DNA of 64,000 nucleotides from an uncultured Lachnospiraceae bacterium (GCA_910579465.1 CAJTUB010000003.1:248001-312000); one strand, 5' to 3'; counted from the first letter of the stretch, positions 16,947-25,627 are shown. Made by a program: numbers and translations. The notes: generated from the letters alone by a model not told the origin.

Positions 16947-18566
16947 ATGAAGCACGGGACCTGTTCCGTACGAGTGAAAATGATAGTGCTGACGTTTGCT
17001 GCTATTTTTGGTACGGTGGCACTTTGTCTGATATTGAATGAGACATTTCTTGTCCGGTACTATGAAGTGAGCAAGCAGAAAACGCTTGGCAGTGTATACG
17101 GACAAATCAGCCGTCTGATGGCAGAGGAAGAAAAAAATGCGGCGGGACCGGCTCTCCCGGACGGTATGGAGGAGGAAAGAGAAGAGGCGGATGCGTCTGC
17201 TTCCGGGAGCAGCTCTGCCGGGATTTCGGACGAGCTTCGTCTGGAGCTTGATATCCTTTGCTCCAAGTCCAATATTACAACCGTGATTATTAACGATATT
17301 CTTTCCGATACGTTCCGGCCGAAGGCAATTATCAGCTATTTTTTCGGAACCGGAGGGAAGTACGACCAGGACGAGGAGGTAATACGGGATTTAATCGGGG
17401 ATTATTTTTTTCCGGGCTACGGCGAAGGAGTAAAGGAAAAGCAGTTAAAGCTGGAGACTGAGAACTACAGCATTTTTTCCCTGTATGATGCGAGGATGAA
17501 GTCCAAGTACATCGAGCTGGTCGGCTTTTTAGAGAGCGGGGAGATTGTCCTGATGCGTTCCAATATGGAGAGTATGCAGGAAAGCGTGAAGGTTGCCAAC
17601 AAATTCCTTGTGTATGCCGGTATCGGGAGCGCAGTTATTATTTCGATTATTATGTTTTTTGTGGGCCGCCGTTTTACTGACCCGGTGCTAAAGCTTGCAG
17701 ATATTGCAAAGCATATGGCGGAGCTGGATTTTGATGTGAAGTATAAGGTGCGGAGCCGGGATGAAATCGGGGAGCTGGGAAACAGCATCAATGTGCTTGC
17801 CGAGAGGCTGGAGCAGACAATTTCGGAATTGAAGAGCGCCAATAATGAGCTGCAGATGGACATCGAGAAAAAGACCCAGGCAGACGAGGTGCGCAAGGAG
17901 TTCCTCTCCAACGTCACCCATGAGCTGAAGACGCCGATTGCTCTGATTCAGGGCTATGCAGAGGGGTTAAAGGATAATATCAGCGAAAGCAGCGAGGACA
18001 GGGAGTTTTACTGTGATGTGATTATCGATGAGGCCGGAAAGATGAATACGATGGTGAAAAAGCTGCTGACGCTCAATCACCTTGAGTTTGGCACGACGCC
18101 GGTCGAACTCGCCCGGTTTGACCTTACTGAGCTGATTCAGGCAGTATTGAATTCCACGGAGATTCTGGCAAAGCAGAAGCAGGTCACGGTTCATTTCGAG
18201 CAGACGGAGCCGCTGTATGTCTGGGCGGACGAGTATATGATAGAGGAGGTGCTGACGAATTATATCAGCAATGCCTTCCATCATGTTGCGGGCGCCAACA
18301 TCATCGAGGTCAAGGTAATCCCGCAGGGGAGCCATGTCCGGGTGGCAGTGTTTAATACCGGCAGCCCGATTCCGGAGGAGGAGCTGGAGAAGGTCTGGAT
18401 TAAGTTTTATAAGGTGGATAAGGCAAGGACGAGGGAGTATGGCGGCAGCGGCATCGGGCTTTCGATCGTGCAGGCGATTATGAAGGCGCATAACCAGGCA
18501 TACGGGGTTAAGAACCATCCCTCCGGGGTGGAGTTCTGGTTTGAACTGGACTATACCGCTTCGTAG
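16947..18566 (+). CDS. Sensor histidine kinase
   Basis: A 539-residue membrane kinase, the partner of the preceding regulator. TM1 is about 10-32. An extracytoplasmic sensor (about 35-212) carries a low-complexity acidic/Ser stretch (GMEEEREEADASASGSSSAG). TM2 is about 213-235, HAMP about 236-290, and a coiled coil leads to HisKA with His325 in FLSNVTHELKTP. The HATPase N-box has NYISNAFHH, G1 VAVFNTGSPI, and G2 GGSGIGLSIVQAI. The signal is unknown. The start ATG lies within the same unit, three bases after the regulator stop. Confidence 0.93.
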   Translation: MKHGTCSVRVKMIVLTFAAIFGTVALCLILNETFLVRYYEVSKQKTLGSVYGQISRLMAEEEKNAAGPALPDGMEEEREEADASASGSSSAGISDELRLELDILCSKSNITTVIINDILSDTFRPKAIISYFFGTGGKYDQDEEVIRDLIGDYFFPGYGEGVKEKQLKLETENYSIFSLYDARMKSKYIELVGFLESGEIVLMRSNMESMQESVKVANKFLVYAGIGSAVIISIIMFFVGRRFTDPVLKLADIAKHMAELDFDVKYKVRSRDEIGELGNSINVLAERLEQTISELKSANNELQMDIEKKTQADEVRKEFLSNVTHELKTPIALIQGYAEGLKDNISESSEDREFYCDVIIDEAGKMNTMVKKLLTLNHLEFGTTPVELARFDLTELIQAVLNSTEILAKQKQVTVHFEQTEPLYVWADEYMIEEVLTNYISNAFHHVAGANIIEVKVIPQGSHVRVAVFNTGSPIPEEELEKVWIKFYKVDKARTREYGGSGIGLSIVQAIMKAHNQAYGVKNHPSGVEFWFELDYTAS

Positions 18567-18618
18567 GGGGCTGGCGGCAGTTAAATTCATCGCAATATAA
18601 ATTTTGGTGATTTTACTA

Positions 18619-18647
18619 TTGCTTTTTTGAAGAAACCATGTTATAAT
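18619..18647 (+). promoter_or_regulatory. Sigma-A promoter of rpmE
   Basis: TTGCTT (18619-18624), a 17-bp spacer and a perfect TATAAT (18642-18647). Confidence 0.82.
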
Positions 18648-18688
18648 AAAAAAGCTGTTTTAAGTTATGAGATAAAGAGGTGAAAGAC

Positions 18689-18895
18689 ATGAAAGAAGCA
18701 ATCCAGCCGAAATATTATCAGGCAAAGGTGACCTGCAACTGCGGGAATGAGTTCGTAACAGGTTCGACAAAAGAGGAAATCCATGTGGAAGTTTGTTCCA
18801 AGTGCCATTCCTTCTATACCGGTCAGCAGAAGGCAGTTGCTGCACGCGGTGCTATCGATAAGTTCAACCGTAGGTATGGTTTAAACCAGAACTAA
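18689..18895 (+). CDS. rpmE: 50S ribosomal protein L31
   Basis: A 68-residue L31 of the zinc-binding (C+) type: cysteines in VTCNCGNEF and VCSKCHSFYTGQQK. The zinc form acts as a ribosome-borne zinc reserve in other Firmicutes. The ATG at 18689 follows AAAGAGGTG; the in-frame GTG at 18680 is part of that RBS. It has its own promoter and terminator and heads the rpmE-DUF1385-prmC-prfA neighbourhood common in Firmicutes. Confidence 0.96.
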   Translation: MKEAIQPKYYQAKVTCNCGNEFVTGSTKEEIHVEVCSKCHSFYTGQQKAVAARGAIDKFNRRYGLNQN

Positions 18896-18920
18896 AAAAA
18901 CATAAAAGCAATGAAAATCA

Positions 18921-18950
18921 GGTTGAGGTTGTGAAAATCTCAACCTTTTT
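18921..18950 (+). terminator. Rho-independent terminator of rpmE
   Basis: GGTTGAG pairs with CTCAACC around an 11-base loop, followed by five T. Confidence 0.85.
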
Positions 18951-18972
18951 CCGTGTAGGCCAAGTGAGCCTG

Positions 18973-19012
18973 CTTCCTGCGGGATACAAGTTTACTTGTA
19001 TCCCGCAGGAAG
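18973..19012. repeat. Perfect 18-bp hairpin downstream of rpmE
   Basis: The arm CTTCCTGCGGGATACAAG (18973-18990), a TTTA loop and the exact reverse complement (18995-19012). There is no T-run. It is followed by an unusually GC-rich stretch (19013-19090) with further nested pairings. It lies in the leader of the DUF1385 gene. Confidence 0.8.
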
Positions 19013-19130
19013 AGGCGAACGCGCCCGCGACCAAGCGGCGGGACGCCGCGCGGTCACGGGGAGCACGGAGTGCGGGCCTGCCCGGAAAAAGAGCGAGAGG
19101 GAAGAGCATCCTTTGGAGAAGGAGGAAAAC

Positions 19131-20591
19131 ATGAAATCATCAGGTATTGGAGGCCAGGCCGTATTAGAAGGCGTTATGATGAGAAACAAAAACCGTTATG
19201 CGGTAGCAGTCAGGAAGCCCGACGGTGAGATTGCAGTGGACAAAGGAGAGTGCAGCAGTATCATCGAGCGGCATAAGATTCTGGGTATACCGGTGGTACG
19301 GGGCATCGTCAGTTTTGTGGAATCGCTGGTATTGGGCGTGAAGATGCTCACTTCTTCGGCTGCTTATTTTGACGGTGAAGAGGAAGAGCCGGGGAAGTTT
19401 GAACTCTGGCTCCGGAAAAAGTTCGGAGAAAAGGCAGATAAAATCGTTATGGCCTGTACCGTTTTTTGTTCTGTCGTTATGGCGATTGCGATATTTATGC
19501 TGCTTCCGCTTGCAGTAGTAAGCTTTATTGATGAAGACGTCATTTCCTATGAGTGGAAAACCTTGTTGGAGGGTCTTCTCCGGGTTGTTATCTTTTTAGG
19601 ATATATTGTGTTGATTTCGCGTATGAAGGATATCCGGCGCGTGTTTATGTATCATGGGGCAGAGCATAAGACGATTAACTGTATCGAGCATGGCATGGAG
19701 CCGACCGTAGAGAATGTAAGGACGTGTTCCAGGCAGCATAAGCGCTGCGGCACCAGCTTTCTGCTGTTTGTCATGTTAATCAGCGTATTGTTTTTTCTGC
19801 TTGTCCGTGTGGAGACAATATGGCTCCGTTTTGTCGTGCGCATTTTGTTTGTTCCGGTGCTTGCCGGGCTTTCCTATGAGATTATCCGTTTTGCCGGTTC
19901 CAGTGATTCCAGGATAATCAATCTGCTGAGTAAGCCGGGGCTCTGGCTGCAGGGACTGACGACAAGAGAGCCGGACGACGATATGATCCGCGTTGCCGTG
20001 GCTTCCGTGGAGGCTGTGTTTGACTGGCGGGCTTATCTGGAGAAAAATACCGTAAAGGAAAACCGGAAGAAAGACGGTAGTGCAAAGAATGCTGTGTCGG
20101 AAGAGGAAGAGCCTTTAAAAGAGATAAAGACATTTAAAGAGACAAAAGAAGTAAAAGCAGCAAAAGAGGCAAAGGCGCCAAAGGAAGCCAAGGCATCGAA
20201 GGAAGCAAAGCCGGTTAAGGCAGTACCGGAGAAGACAGCTGTGGCGCCGAAAACGAAGACAGGGACAGCTCCAAGGGCGAAGACCGTGGAAGTACAGTCC
20301 AAAGAAGCCGTGAAGGCAGATGATCCGGCAAAGGAGACGGAGGAGATTGCAGCCAAGTTTAACTGGAGTTTTCCTTCCACAAAGAAGCCGGAAGCAGAAG
20401 ATGCGGCGGCACAGAAGAGCCGAAGCCGTCTTGCAGTAAGAGCGGGAGCCGCGGAAAAGGCAGCGTTCGGCGAAACAGCTGCAACGGTAGCCCGGTATGA
20501 AGAGGACGAAGAGGAAGAGGACGAGGTATTAAAAGCGTTAGACAAGTATTTTGTGTTTGAGGAAGAGAAGACAAAACAGGAACGTCCGTGA
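19131..20591 (+). CDS. DUF1385 membrane protein with Lys/Ala-rich C-terminal extension
   Basis: A 486-residue protein. The first ~310 residues are DUF1385: GIGGQAVLEGVMMRNKNRYAVAVRKPDG, then RGIVSFVESLVLG, MYHGAEHKTINCIEHG and RCGTSFLLFVML, with three to four TM segments. The family's function is unproven to me. Residues about 320-486 are a charged, low-complexity tail with repeated KEAKxxKEAK units (about 340-375) and a terminal EDEEEEDEV patch; most homologues end near 300-330. The ATG at 19131 follows GGAGAAGGAGG. The gene overlaps or abuts prmC, matching the conserved rpmE-DUF1385-prmC-prfA order. Confidence 0.85.
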   Translation: MKSSGIGGQAVLEGVMMRNKNRYAVAVRKPDGEIAVDKGECSSIIERHKILGIPVVRGIVSFVESLVLGVKMLTSSAAYFDGEEEEPGKFELWLRKKFGEKADKIVMACTVFCSVVMAIAIFMLLPLAVVSFIDEDVISYEWKTLLEGLLRVVIFLGYIVLISRMKDIRRVFMYHGAEHKTINCIEHGMEPTVENVRTCSRQHKRCGTSFLLFVMLISVLFFLLVRVETIWLRFVVRILFVPVLAGLSYEIIRFAGSSDSRIINLLSKPGLWLQGLTTREPDDDMIRVAVASVEAVFDWRAYLEKNTVKENRKKDGSAKNAVSEEEEPLKEIKTFKETKEVKAAKEAKAPKEAKASKEAKPVKAVPEKTAVAPKTKTGTAPRAKTVEVQSKEAVKADDPAKETEEIAAKFNWSFPSTKKPEAEDAAAQKSRSRLAVRAGAAEKAAFGETAATVARYEEDEEEEDEVLKALDKYFVFEEEKTKQERP

Positions 20592-20620
20592 GAGAAGACG
20601 GACGGCAGGGGCAGGATGGT

Positions 20621-21475
20621 ATGACATATTCCGAATTGGCGGACAGCGGAGTTTCGCGTCTGAAAGAGGCGGGCTTTGAGGAAGCACGCATGGACGTAAG
20701 GCATCTGCTTTTGCATGTGAGCGGTAAGAATCCGGTGGCGCTTTTATGTGACGGGGCAGAGGAAGTACCGGAAGAGCAGGTGCAGTCTTTTTACAGGCTG
20801 TTGGAGCAGCGGATGCAGCATATACCGGTGCAGTATATTACCGGCGAGCAGGAATTTTGCGGACTGAAGTTTTTGGTAAGACCAGGCGTTTTGATTCCGA
20901 GGCCGGAGACCGAGCTTCTAGCGGAGGCGGTAATCCGTGATTCTGCGGGGAAGCGTGTGCTGGATTTGTGTACCGGCTCCGGTTGTATTGCGGTAGCGGT
21001 GGCAGTGCTTGGAACGCCGGAGTTTACAGCGGCGACGGACTGTTCGGAACAGGCGTTGCAGACAGCAAGGGAGAATGCGGCGCTTCACAGTGCCGAGATT
21101 ACCTTTTTCCAGGGAGATTTGCTGGAGTCTGTAACAGGGGAGTATGATATAATTGTTTCAAATCCCCCTTATATCTGCTCCGGAGTGATTGACGGACTGA
21201 TGCCGGAGGTCAGGGATTTTGAGCCGCGTCCGGCGTTGGACGGCGGGGAGGACGGGCTGTATTTTTACCGGAGAATCTGCAGGGAGGCAAAGGGTTATCT
21301 CCGGAAGAACGGCAGGCTGCTGTTGGAAATCGGGTACGACCAGGGCAGGGCAGTGGAGGAGCTGCTTCTGGCGGAAGGTTACCAGGAGATTGAAGTAAAA
21401 AAGGATTATGCCGGACTGGACCGTATGGTATTTGCGGTGCTGCCGGATAAAAATAAGGAGAACAACAATGTTTGA
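20621..21475 (+). CDS. prmC: Release-factor glutamine methyltransferase
   Basis: Methylates the Gln of the GGQ motif in peptide release factors, here the product of the overlapping prfA gene. It has the N-terminal helical release-factor-binding domain (about 1-80, ending QYITGEQEFCGLKF), RPGVLIPRPETELL, SAM motif VLDLCTGSGCIAVAVA and the catalytic NPPY in IIVSNPPYI. The ATG at 20621 aligns with usual PrmC N-termini; a GTG at 20588, overlapping the DUF1385 stop, is possible and would add 11 residues. The 3' end overlaps prfA by eight bases. Confidence 0.93.
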   Translation: MTYSELADSGVSRLKEAGFEEARMDVRHLLLHVSGKNPVALLCDGAEEVPEEQVQSFYRLLEQRMQHIPVQYITGEQEFCGLKFLVRPGVLIPRPETELLAEAVIRDSAGKRVLDLCTGSGCIAVAVAVLGTPEFTAATDCSEQALQTARENAALHSAEITFFQGDLLESVTGEYDIIVSNPPYICSGVIDGLMPEVRDFEPRPALDGGEDGLYFYRRICREAKGYLRKNGRLLLEIGYDQGRAVEELLLAEGYQEIEVKKDYAGLDRMVFAVLPDKNKENNNV

Positions 21476-22541
21476 TAAGTTAGAGGATTTGCTGCTGCGT
21501 TACGAGGAGTTGCAGAACGAGTTAGGCGACCCGAACGTAGTAAATGACCAGGCGAGATTCCGTAAGCTGATGAAGGAGCAGAACGACCTGGCGGATATTA
21601 TCGCGGAATATAAGCGTTATAAGCAGACGAAGCAGGACATTGAGGACAGTCTTGCCATGATTGAGGAGGAAAGCGACGAGGAGCTGCGCGAGCTGGCAAA
21701 GGAGGAGCTGTCCGAAGCAAAGGACCGGCTGGCGGAGTGTGAGCAGAATTTAAAGATTTTGCTGCTTCCGAAGGACCCGAACGACGGGAAGAATGTTATT
21801 GTGGAAATCCGTGCAGGCGCCGGCGGGGACGAGGCAGCCCTGTTTGCGGCGGAGCTTTACCGGATGTATGCGAAGTATGCGGAGACCTTCCGCTGGAAGA
21901 TTGACCTGATGAATGTCAATGAGAACGGCATCGGCGGCTTTAAGGAAGCCGTGTTTATGGTAAACGGGCAGGGCGCGTATTCCAAGCTGAAATACGAGAG
22001 CGGCGTGCACCGCGTACAGCGTGTGCCGGTCACGGAGTCCGGCGGACGGATTCATACCTCTACTGCCACGGTGGCAATTATGCCGGAGGCGGAAGAGGTG
22101 GATGTTGACCTGAATATGAACGACTGCCGGTTTGATGTGTTCCGCGCCTCCGGGAACGGCGGACAGTGTGTCAATACGACCGACTCTGCCGTGCGGCTGA
22201 CCCATATCCCGACCGGGATTGTGATTTCCTGTCAGGATGAGAAGTCCCAGTTAAAGAACCGTGATAAGGCGTTAAAGGTGCTTCGTGCAAAGCTCTATGA
22301 GCTGGAGCTGGAAAAGGCGCATGATGCAGAGGCTGAGGCAAGAAGGAGCCAGGTCGGGACCGGGGACCGTTCTGAAAAAATCCGTACCTATAATTTCCCG
22401 GACGGACGTGTGACCGACCACCGCATCAAGCTGACGACGCACCGCTTAGCCGAGGTGCTCGACGGAGACCTGACCGAAGTTGTAGATGCCCTGACAGCGG
22501 CAGACCAGGCGGCGAAGCTGGCAAAGATGGCAGAGAGCTAA
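21468..22541 (+). CDS. prfA: Peptide chain release factor 1
   Basis: RF1 reads UAA and UAG stop codons and triggers peptide release. The 357-residue protein has the PxT recognition tripeptide in RVPVTESGGRIHTS and the GGQ motif (Gln233) in RASGNGGQCVNTTDSAV. Bacterial RF1 often has GAGGQHVN; the GNGGQCVN form seems common in Lachnospiraceae. The ATG follows AATAAGGAG and overlaps the end of prmC, so substrate and modifying enzyme are translationally coupled. Confidence 0.97.
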   Translation: MFDKLEDLLLRYEELQNELGDPNVVNDQARFRKLMKEQNDLADIIAEYKRYKQTKQDIEDSLAMIEEESDEELRELAKEELSEAKDRLAECEQNLKILLLPKDPNDGKNVIVEIRAGAGGDEAALFAAELYRMYAKYAETFRWKIDLMNVNENGIGGFKEAVFMVNGQGAYSKLKYESGVHRVQRVPVTESGGRIHTSTATVAIMPEAEEVDVDLNMNDCRFDVFRASGNGGQCVNTTDSAVRLTHIPTGIVISCQDEKSQLKNRDKALKVLRAKLYELELEKAHDAEAEARRSQVGTGDRSEKIRTYNFPDGRVTDHRIKLTTHRLAEVLDGDLTEVVDALTAADQAAKLAKMAES

Positions 22542-22581
22542 GCAGTGAATCATAAAACCACGCACAGCAAGAGGATTCAAT

Positions 22582-23349
22582 ATGACAAACCAAGAAATCT
22601 TACAAATTGCATTGCAGCAATCAGCATATGACTGTAACTGCAATGCGGATGATTTCCTTTCAAATGAAAATAAGGTTGTTTTGTCACGAAAGAACGAAAA
22701 GGCAAGGGCTTATCTGCCACTTCCGTTTGCATGTGATCTGGTATCCTATGGCAACAATATTGTTGCCCAGGTCAGTCCGGGAATGAAAGAAACTGTTGAA
22801 TGGTATATAGGCAAATATGCGGTTGAGCATTGCTTTGAAACGCCAAATATAATTGCGCTTAATGAGAAATTAGCAGAGTTTGATTATAAAGTTTGCTTTA
22901 TGGCAGAATATTTTCTCCCGGATATCAACGAACTTAAAGAATTGCCCTGCGGTTATGAAATCAAGCTTTTGCATCCGCCTGATTTTGAGCAGTATTACAC
23001 CGGGGAATGGAGAAATTCTTTAAGTAAAAGCAGAAAACATTTAGACAGACTTGTGGCAGGAGCATTTGATCATGGAAAACTGATAGGACTTGCAGGCTGT
23101 TCTGCTGATTGTGAAACTATGTATCAAATAGGGGTTGATGTTCTTCCGGAATACAGGAGGAGGGGCATAGCTTCGGCAATTACAAGCAGGCTTGCTGTTG
23201 AAATATTAAAGATGGGTAAGGTACCGTTTTATTGTACCGCATGGTCGAACATAAAATCAGTTCGTAATGCAATAAAAAGCGGCTTCAGACCTGCCTGGGC
23301 AGAAGTTACGGCAAGAAGCAGCGAGTTTGTTGATGAGATGAACAAATAG
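22582..23349 (+). CDS. GNAT family N-acetyltransferase
   Basis: A 255-residue protein with a C-terminal GNAT domain: the acetyl-CoA-binding loop is QIGVDVLPEYRRRGIASAITSRLA near residue 180, followed by YCTAWSNIKSVRNAIKSGFRPAW. The N-terminal 130 residues are a second, diverged domain. The substrate is unknown. Base composition is visibly more AT-rich than the flanking prfA and patatin genes, as is the next gene, suggesting they arrived together. The ATG has only a weak RBS (AGAGGATTCAAT). Confidence 0.8.
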   Translation: MTNQEILQIALQQSAYDCNCNADDFLSNENKVVLSRKNEKARAYLPLPFACDLVSYGNNIVAQVSPGMKETVEWYIGKYAVEHCFETPNIIALNEKLAEFDYKVCFMAEYFLPDINELKELPCGYEIKLLHPPDFEQYYTGEWRNSLSKSRKHLDRLVAGAFDHGKLIGLAGCSADCETMYQIGVDVLPEYRRRGIASAITSRLAVEILKMGKVPFYCTAWSNIKSVRNAIKSGFRPAWAEVTARSSEFVDEMNK

Positions 23350-23391
23350 CATTCTGCAAGAGGGAAAGGTAATTTGCAAAGAGAATATGAT

Positions 23392-23826
23392 ATGAATGGT
23401 ATTTTTAAGGAATTAAAGGATTTGGCAGAGATATTAGATGCATATGAGGTTTACAAGGCTTGTATGTATATGCCGACAAAAGAAAAGTATGAATTAAGAG
23501 CAGAAGAATGGCTGCAGGATGAAAGTATTAAGGTATGTGCTTATTTTGACAATGGAACTATAAAAGGTATGATAGTGATATCTATACAAAACTGCCAGAC
23601 CGCAGAAATCATAGGTATTTCTATTGACAGCCGTTTTCGCAGACAAGGGATAGGCTCTTTTATGATAAAGCAGATAAAAGAAAAATATAATATAGTCAGA
23701 TTATATGCGGAAACGGATGATGGTGCGGTTGCGTTTTATACAAAGAATGGTTTTCAGTCAACTGCACATACGGAAACCTATAATGGGCATAGCGTCATCA
23801 GATATCGTTGTGTGCTGACAACATAA
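23392..23826 (+). CDS. GNAT family N-acetyltransferase
   Basis: A single GNAT domain of 144 residues: IIGISIDSRFRRQGIGSFMIKQIKE is the acetyl-CoA loop, then VRLYAETDDGAVAFYTKNGFQ is the beta-5/helix-4 region. The substrate is unknown. An alternative TTG start at 23374 has a better-looking GGGAAAGGT upstream and would add six residues; I chose the ATG. It is AT-rich like its neighbour and is followed by a terminator. Confidence 0.78.
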   Translation: MNGIFKELKDLAEILDAYEVYKACMYMPTKEKYELRAEEWLQDESIKVCAYFDNGTIKGMIVISIQNCQTAEIIGISIDSRFRRQGIGSFMIKQIKEKYNIVRLYAETDDGAVAFYTKNGFQSTAHTETYNGHSVIRYRCVLTT

Positions 23827-23860
23827 ACAACTCTTATTCTGTACGGATGGTTAAAAAAGA

Positions 23861-23894
23861 GGGGGCCGCGCTTCGTGCGATGGTCCCCCTTTTT
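23861..23894 (+). terminator. Rho-independent terminator
   Basis: GGGGG (23861-23865) pairs with CCCCC (23885-23889), with an inner GC-rich stem-loop, then TTTTTT. Confidence 0.75.
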
Positions 23895-23946
23895 AAAAAC
23901 CTTAGCAAAGTACCCGGGGTTCGGACTTTTTTAAATGACCTGGAAA

Positions 23947-24076
23947 GGTGGGCTGTCGCACGAAGCTCCGCCCCCGGCTTGTAAGCAGTAGGAATATCTG
24001 CCTGGCTGTATTCTCTTTACAGGAAAAGATACTCTCCGCTTACAAGCCGGGGGCTACGCTTTATGCGACAGCCCCA
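23947..24076. repeat. MITE-like 130-bp inverted-repeat element
   Basis: The left arm (23947-23986; GGCTGTCGCACGAAGCTCCG, then CCCCCGGCTTGTAAGC) and the right arm (24038-24076; GCTTACAAGCCGGGGGCTAC, then GCTTTATGCGACAGCCCC) are imperfect inverted copies of about 39 bp around a 51-bp spacer. No ORF is supported inside. The outer end resembles the sequence at 34535-34560. It occupies most of the 356-bp gap between the GNAT gene and the patatin gene. Confidence 0.75.
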
Positions 24077-24182
24077 CTTCAGGGGACTAAAAAATGTGGA
24101 ACCGAAAGCGCAGGGCAGATTGATAATTCCGGGATTTTATGATAGACTAAGCATGGGAGAAAAGGAGCGGAGGAGAAAAGAA

Positions 24183-25043
24183 ATGGAAGCAAAGAAACCG
24201 AAAATGGGTATCATTGACGTGGGCGGCGGTATGCGGGACGTTTACGCGGCGGGTGTTCTGGATACCTGTATCGAAGAGGGGATTTTATTTGACTACTGTA
24301 TCGGGATTTCCGCAGGCAGCGGGAATCTTCTTACTTATCTGGCGGGACAAAAGGGGCGGAATTATCAGTTTTATGCCGAGTATGCGTTCCGGAAGCAATA
24401 TATCAGCTTCGGCAATTTTTTGCGGCACCGCAATTATATTAATCTGGACTATGCTTATGGCGTACTGTCCAATTCGGACGGGGAGAATCCGCTTGACTAT
24501 GCCGCGTTTGCAAAGTCCAAGGCAGAGTATTACGTCGTAGCCTGCAATGCGCGGACCGGCGGGACAAAGTATTTTGGCAGGCAGGATATCCGGCAGGACT
24601 GCTATGATATTTTAAAGGCGTCCTCTACGCTCCCGTTTGTATGCAGGCCCTATGTGATTGACGGGGTTCCGTATTACGACGGCGGTTTTGCGGACCCGGT
24701 GCCGGTGGCGAAGGCATTTGCAGACGGGTGCGATAAGGTCGTGCTGATTCTGTCGCGGCCGTCGGACTTTGTGCGGGTGCCGGACAAGGACGTCCGCGTG
24801 GCAAAGAAAATCAGAAGGAAGTACCCGGAGGCGGCAAAGCAGCTGTGTCTCCGTTATAAAAAGTACAATGACGGCGTGGCGTTGGCGAAGGAGTATGAAA
24901 AGCAGGGGAAGCTTCTGATTGTGGCGCCGGACGACTGCTGCGGGGTGGATACGCTGACAAAGGACAAGGAAAATATTGCGCGTCTGTTTCAAAAGGGGCT
25001 TAAGGACGGCAGGCGCATTAAAGAGTTTATCAGGAGGATATGA
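24183..25043 (+). CDS. Patatin-like phospholipase
   Basis: A 286-residue cytoplasmic-looking lipid acyl hydrolase of the patatin/RssA-YlbK class. It has the oxyanion loop GGGMRDVYAAGVLD near residue 12, the nucleophile elbow GISAGSGN (Ser about 43) and the dyad Asp in YYDGGFADPVPV near residue 160. No signal peptide or TM is seen. The physiological lipid is unknown. GGAGGAG supports the ATG at 24183; upstream in-frame ATGs (24063, 24153) are less well placed. The stop overlaps the GreA-like gene. Confidence 0.85.
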   Translation: MEAKKPKMGIIDVGGGMRDVYAAGVLDTCIEEGILFDYCIGISAGSGNLLTYLAGQKGRNYQFYAEYAFRKQYISFGNFLRHRNYINLDYAYGVLSNSDGENPLDYAAFAKSKAEYYVVACNARTGGTKYFGRQDIRQDCYDILKASSTLPFVCRPYVIDGVPYYDGGFADPVPVAKAFADGCDKVVLILSRPSDFVRVPDKDVRVAKKIRRKYPEAAKQLCLRYKKYNDGVALAKEYEKQGKLLIVAPDDCCGVDTLTKDKENIARLFQKGLKDGRRIKEFIRRI

Positions 25044-25546
25044 TGAGGGAGCAGCTGACAAAAAAAGATGTGGAACGAATTGAGAAGGAAATCGAGCACC
25101 GCAAGCTTGTGGTGCGGAAGGAAGCCATCGAGGCGGTCAAGGAGGCGAGGGCGCACGGTGACCTGAGTGAAAATTTTGAATATCATGCGGCGAAAAAGGA
25201 TAAGAATAAGAATGAGAGCCGGATCCGGTATCTGGAGCGGATGTTAAAGACTGCGGAGATTATTTCGGAGGATTCGGCAGCAGACGAGGTGGGCCTGAAT
25301 AATACAGTGACGCTGTATTTTGAGGACGAGGAGGAGTGCGAGGAGTTCCGGCTGGTAACGTCCATCCGCGGAAATTCGTTAAAGAATCTTATCAGCATCG
25401 AGTCGCCGCTCGGCAGGGCGGTTTTCGGAAAGAAGGCGGGAGAGCGCGTGTATGTACCGGTAAGTGAGAATGCTGGTTATTATGTGGAAATCCGCAGCAT
25501 TGAAAAGACCGGGGATGACGGGAGCGATACCATCCGCTCGTTTTAG
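25043..25546 (+). CDS. GreA/GreB family transcript cleavage factor-like protein
   Basis: A 167-residue protein with the Gre coiled-coil (about 5-75), whose tip carries ARAHGDLSENFEYHAAKKDK. The Asp and Glu that position the RNA polymerase catalytic metal are present (DLSEN). The C-terminal FKBP-like domain (about 85-160) includes SPLGRAVFGKKAGERVYV. Family role: rescue of backtracked RNA polymerase by transcript cleavage. It is a divergent copy, so it may be a paralogue of a canonical greA elsewhere. AGGAGG precedes two possible ATGs (25040, 25043); spacing favours 25043. It overlaps the patatin gene's stop. Confidence 0.85.
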   Translation: MREQLTKKDVERIEKEIEHRKLVVRKEAIEAVKEARAHGDLSENFEYHAAKKDKNKNESRIRYLERMLKTAEIISEDSAADEVGLNNTVTLYFEDEEECEEFRLVTSIRGNSLKNLISIESPLGRAVFGKKAGERVYVPVSENAGYYVEIRSIEKTGDDGSDTIRSF

Positions 25547-25598
25547 CGTACCGGGGCTTTACAGAGGCGCCGGTTTCTGTGAAAACTTATCTGCGGAC

Positions 25599-25627
25599 TT
25601 GAATTTGCCGGTCTGCTATGGTATACT
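25599..25627 (+). promoter_or_regulatory. Sigma-A promoter of the degV-like gene
   Basis: TTGAAT (25599-25604), a 17-bp spacer and TATACT (25622-25627). Confidence 0.75.

Noticed and set aside
24063..24182. Upstream extension of the patatin gene into the palindromic element
   Set aside because: The extension would encode part of the repeat. GGAGG before the ATG at 24183 and the family's normal N-terminus favour the later start.
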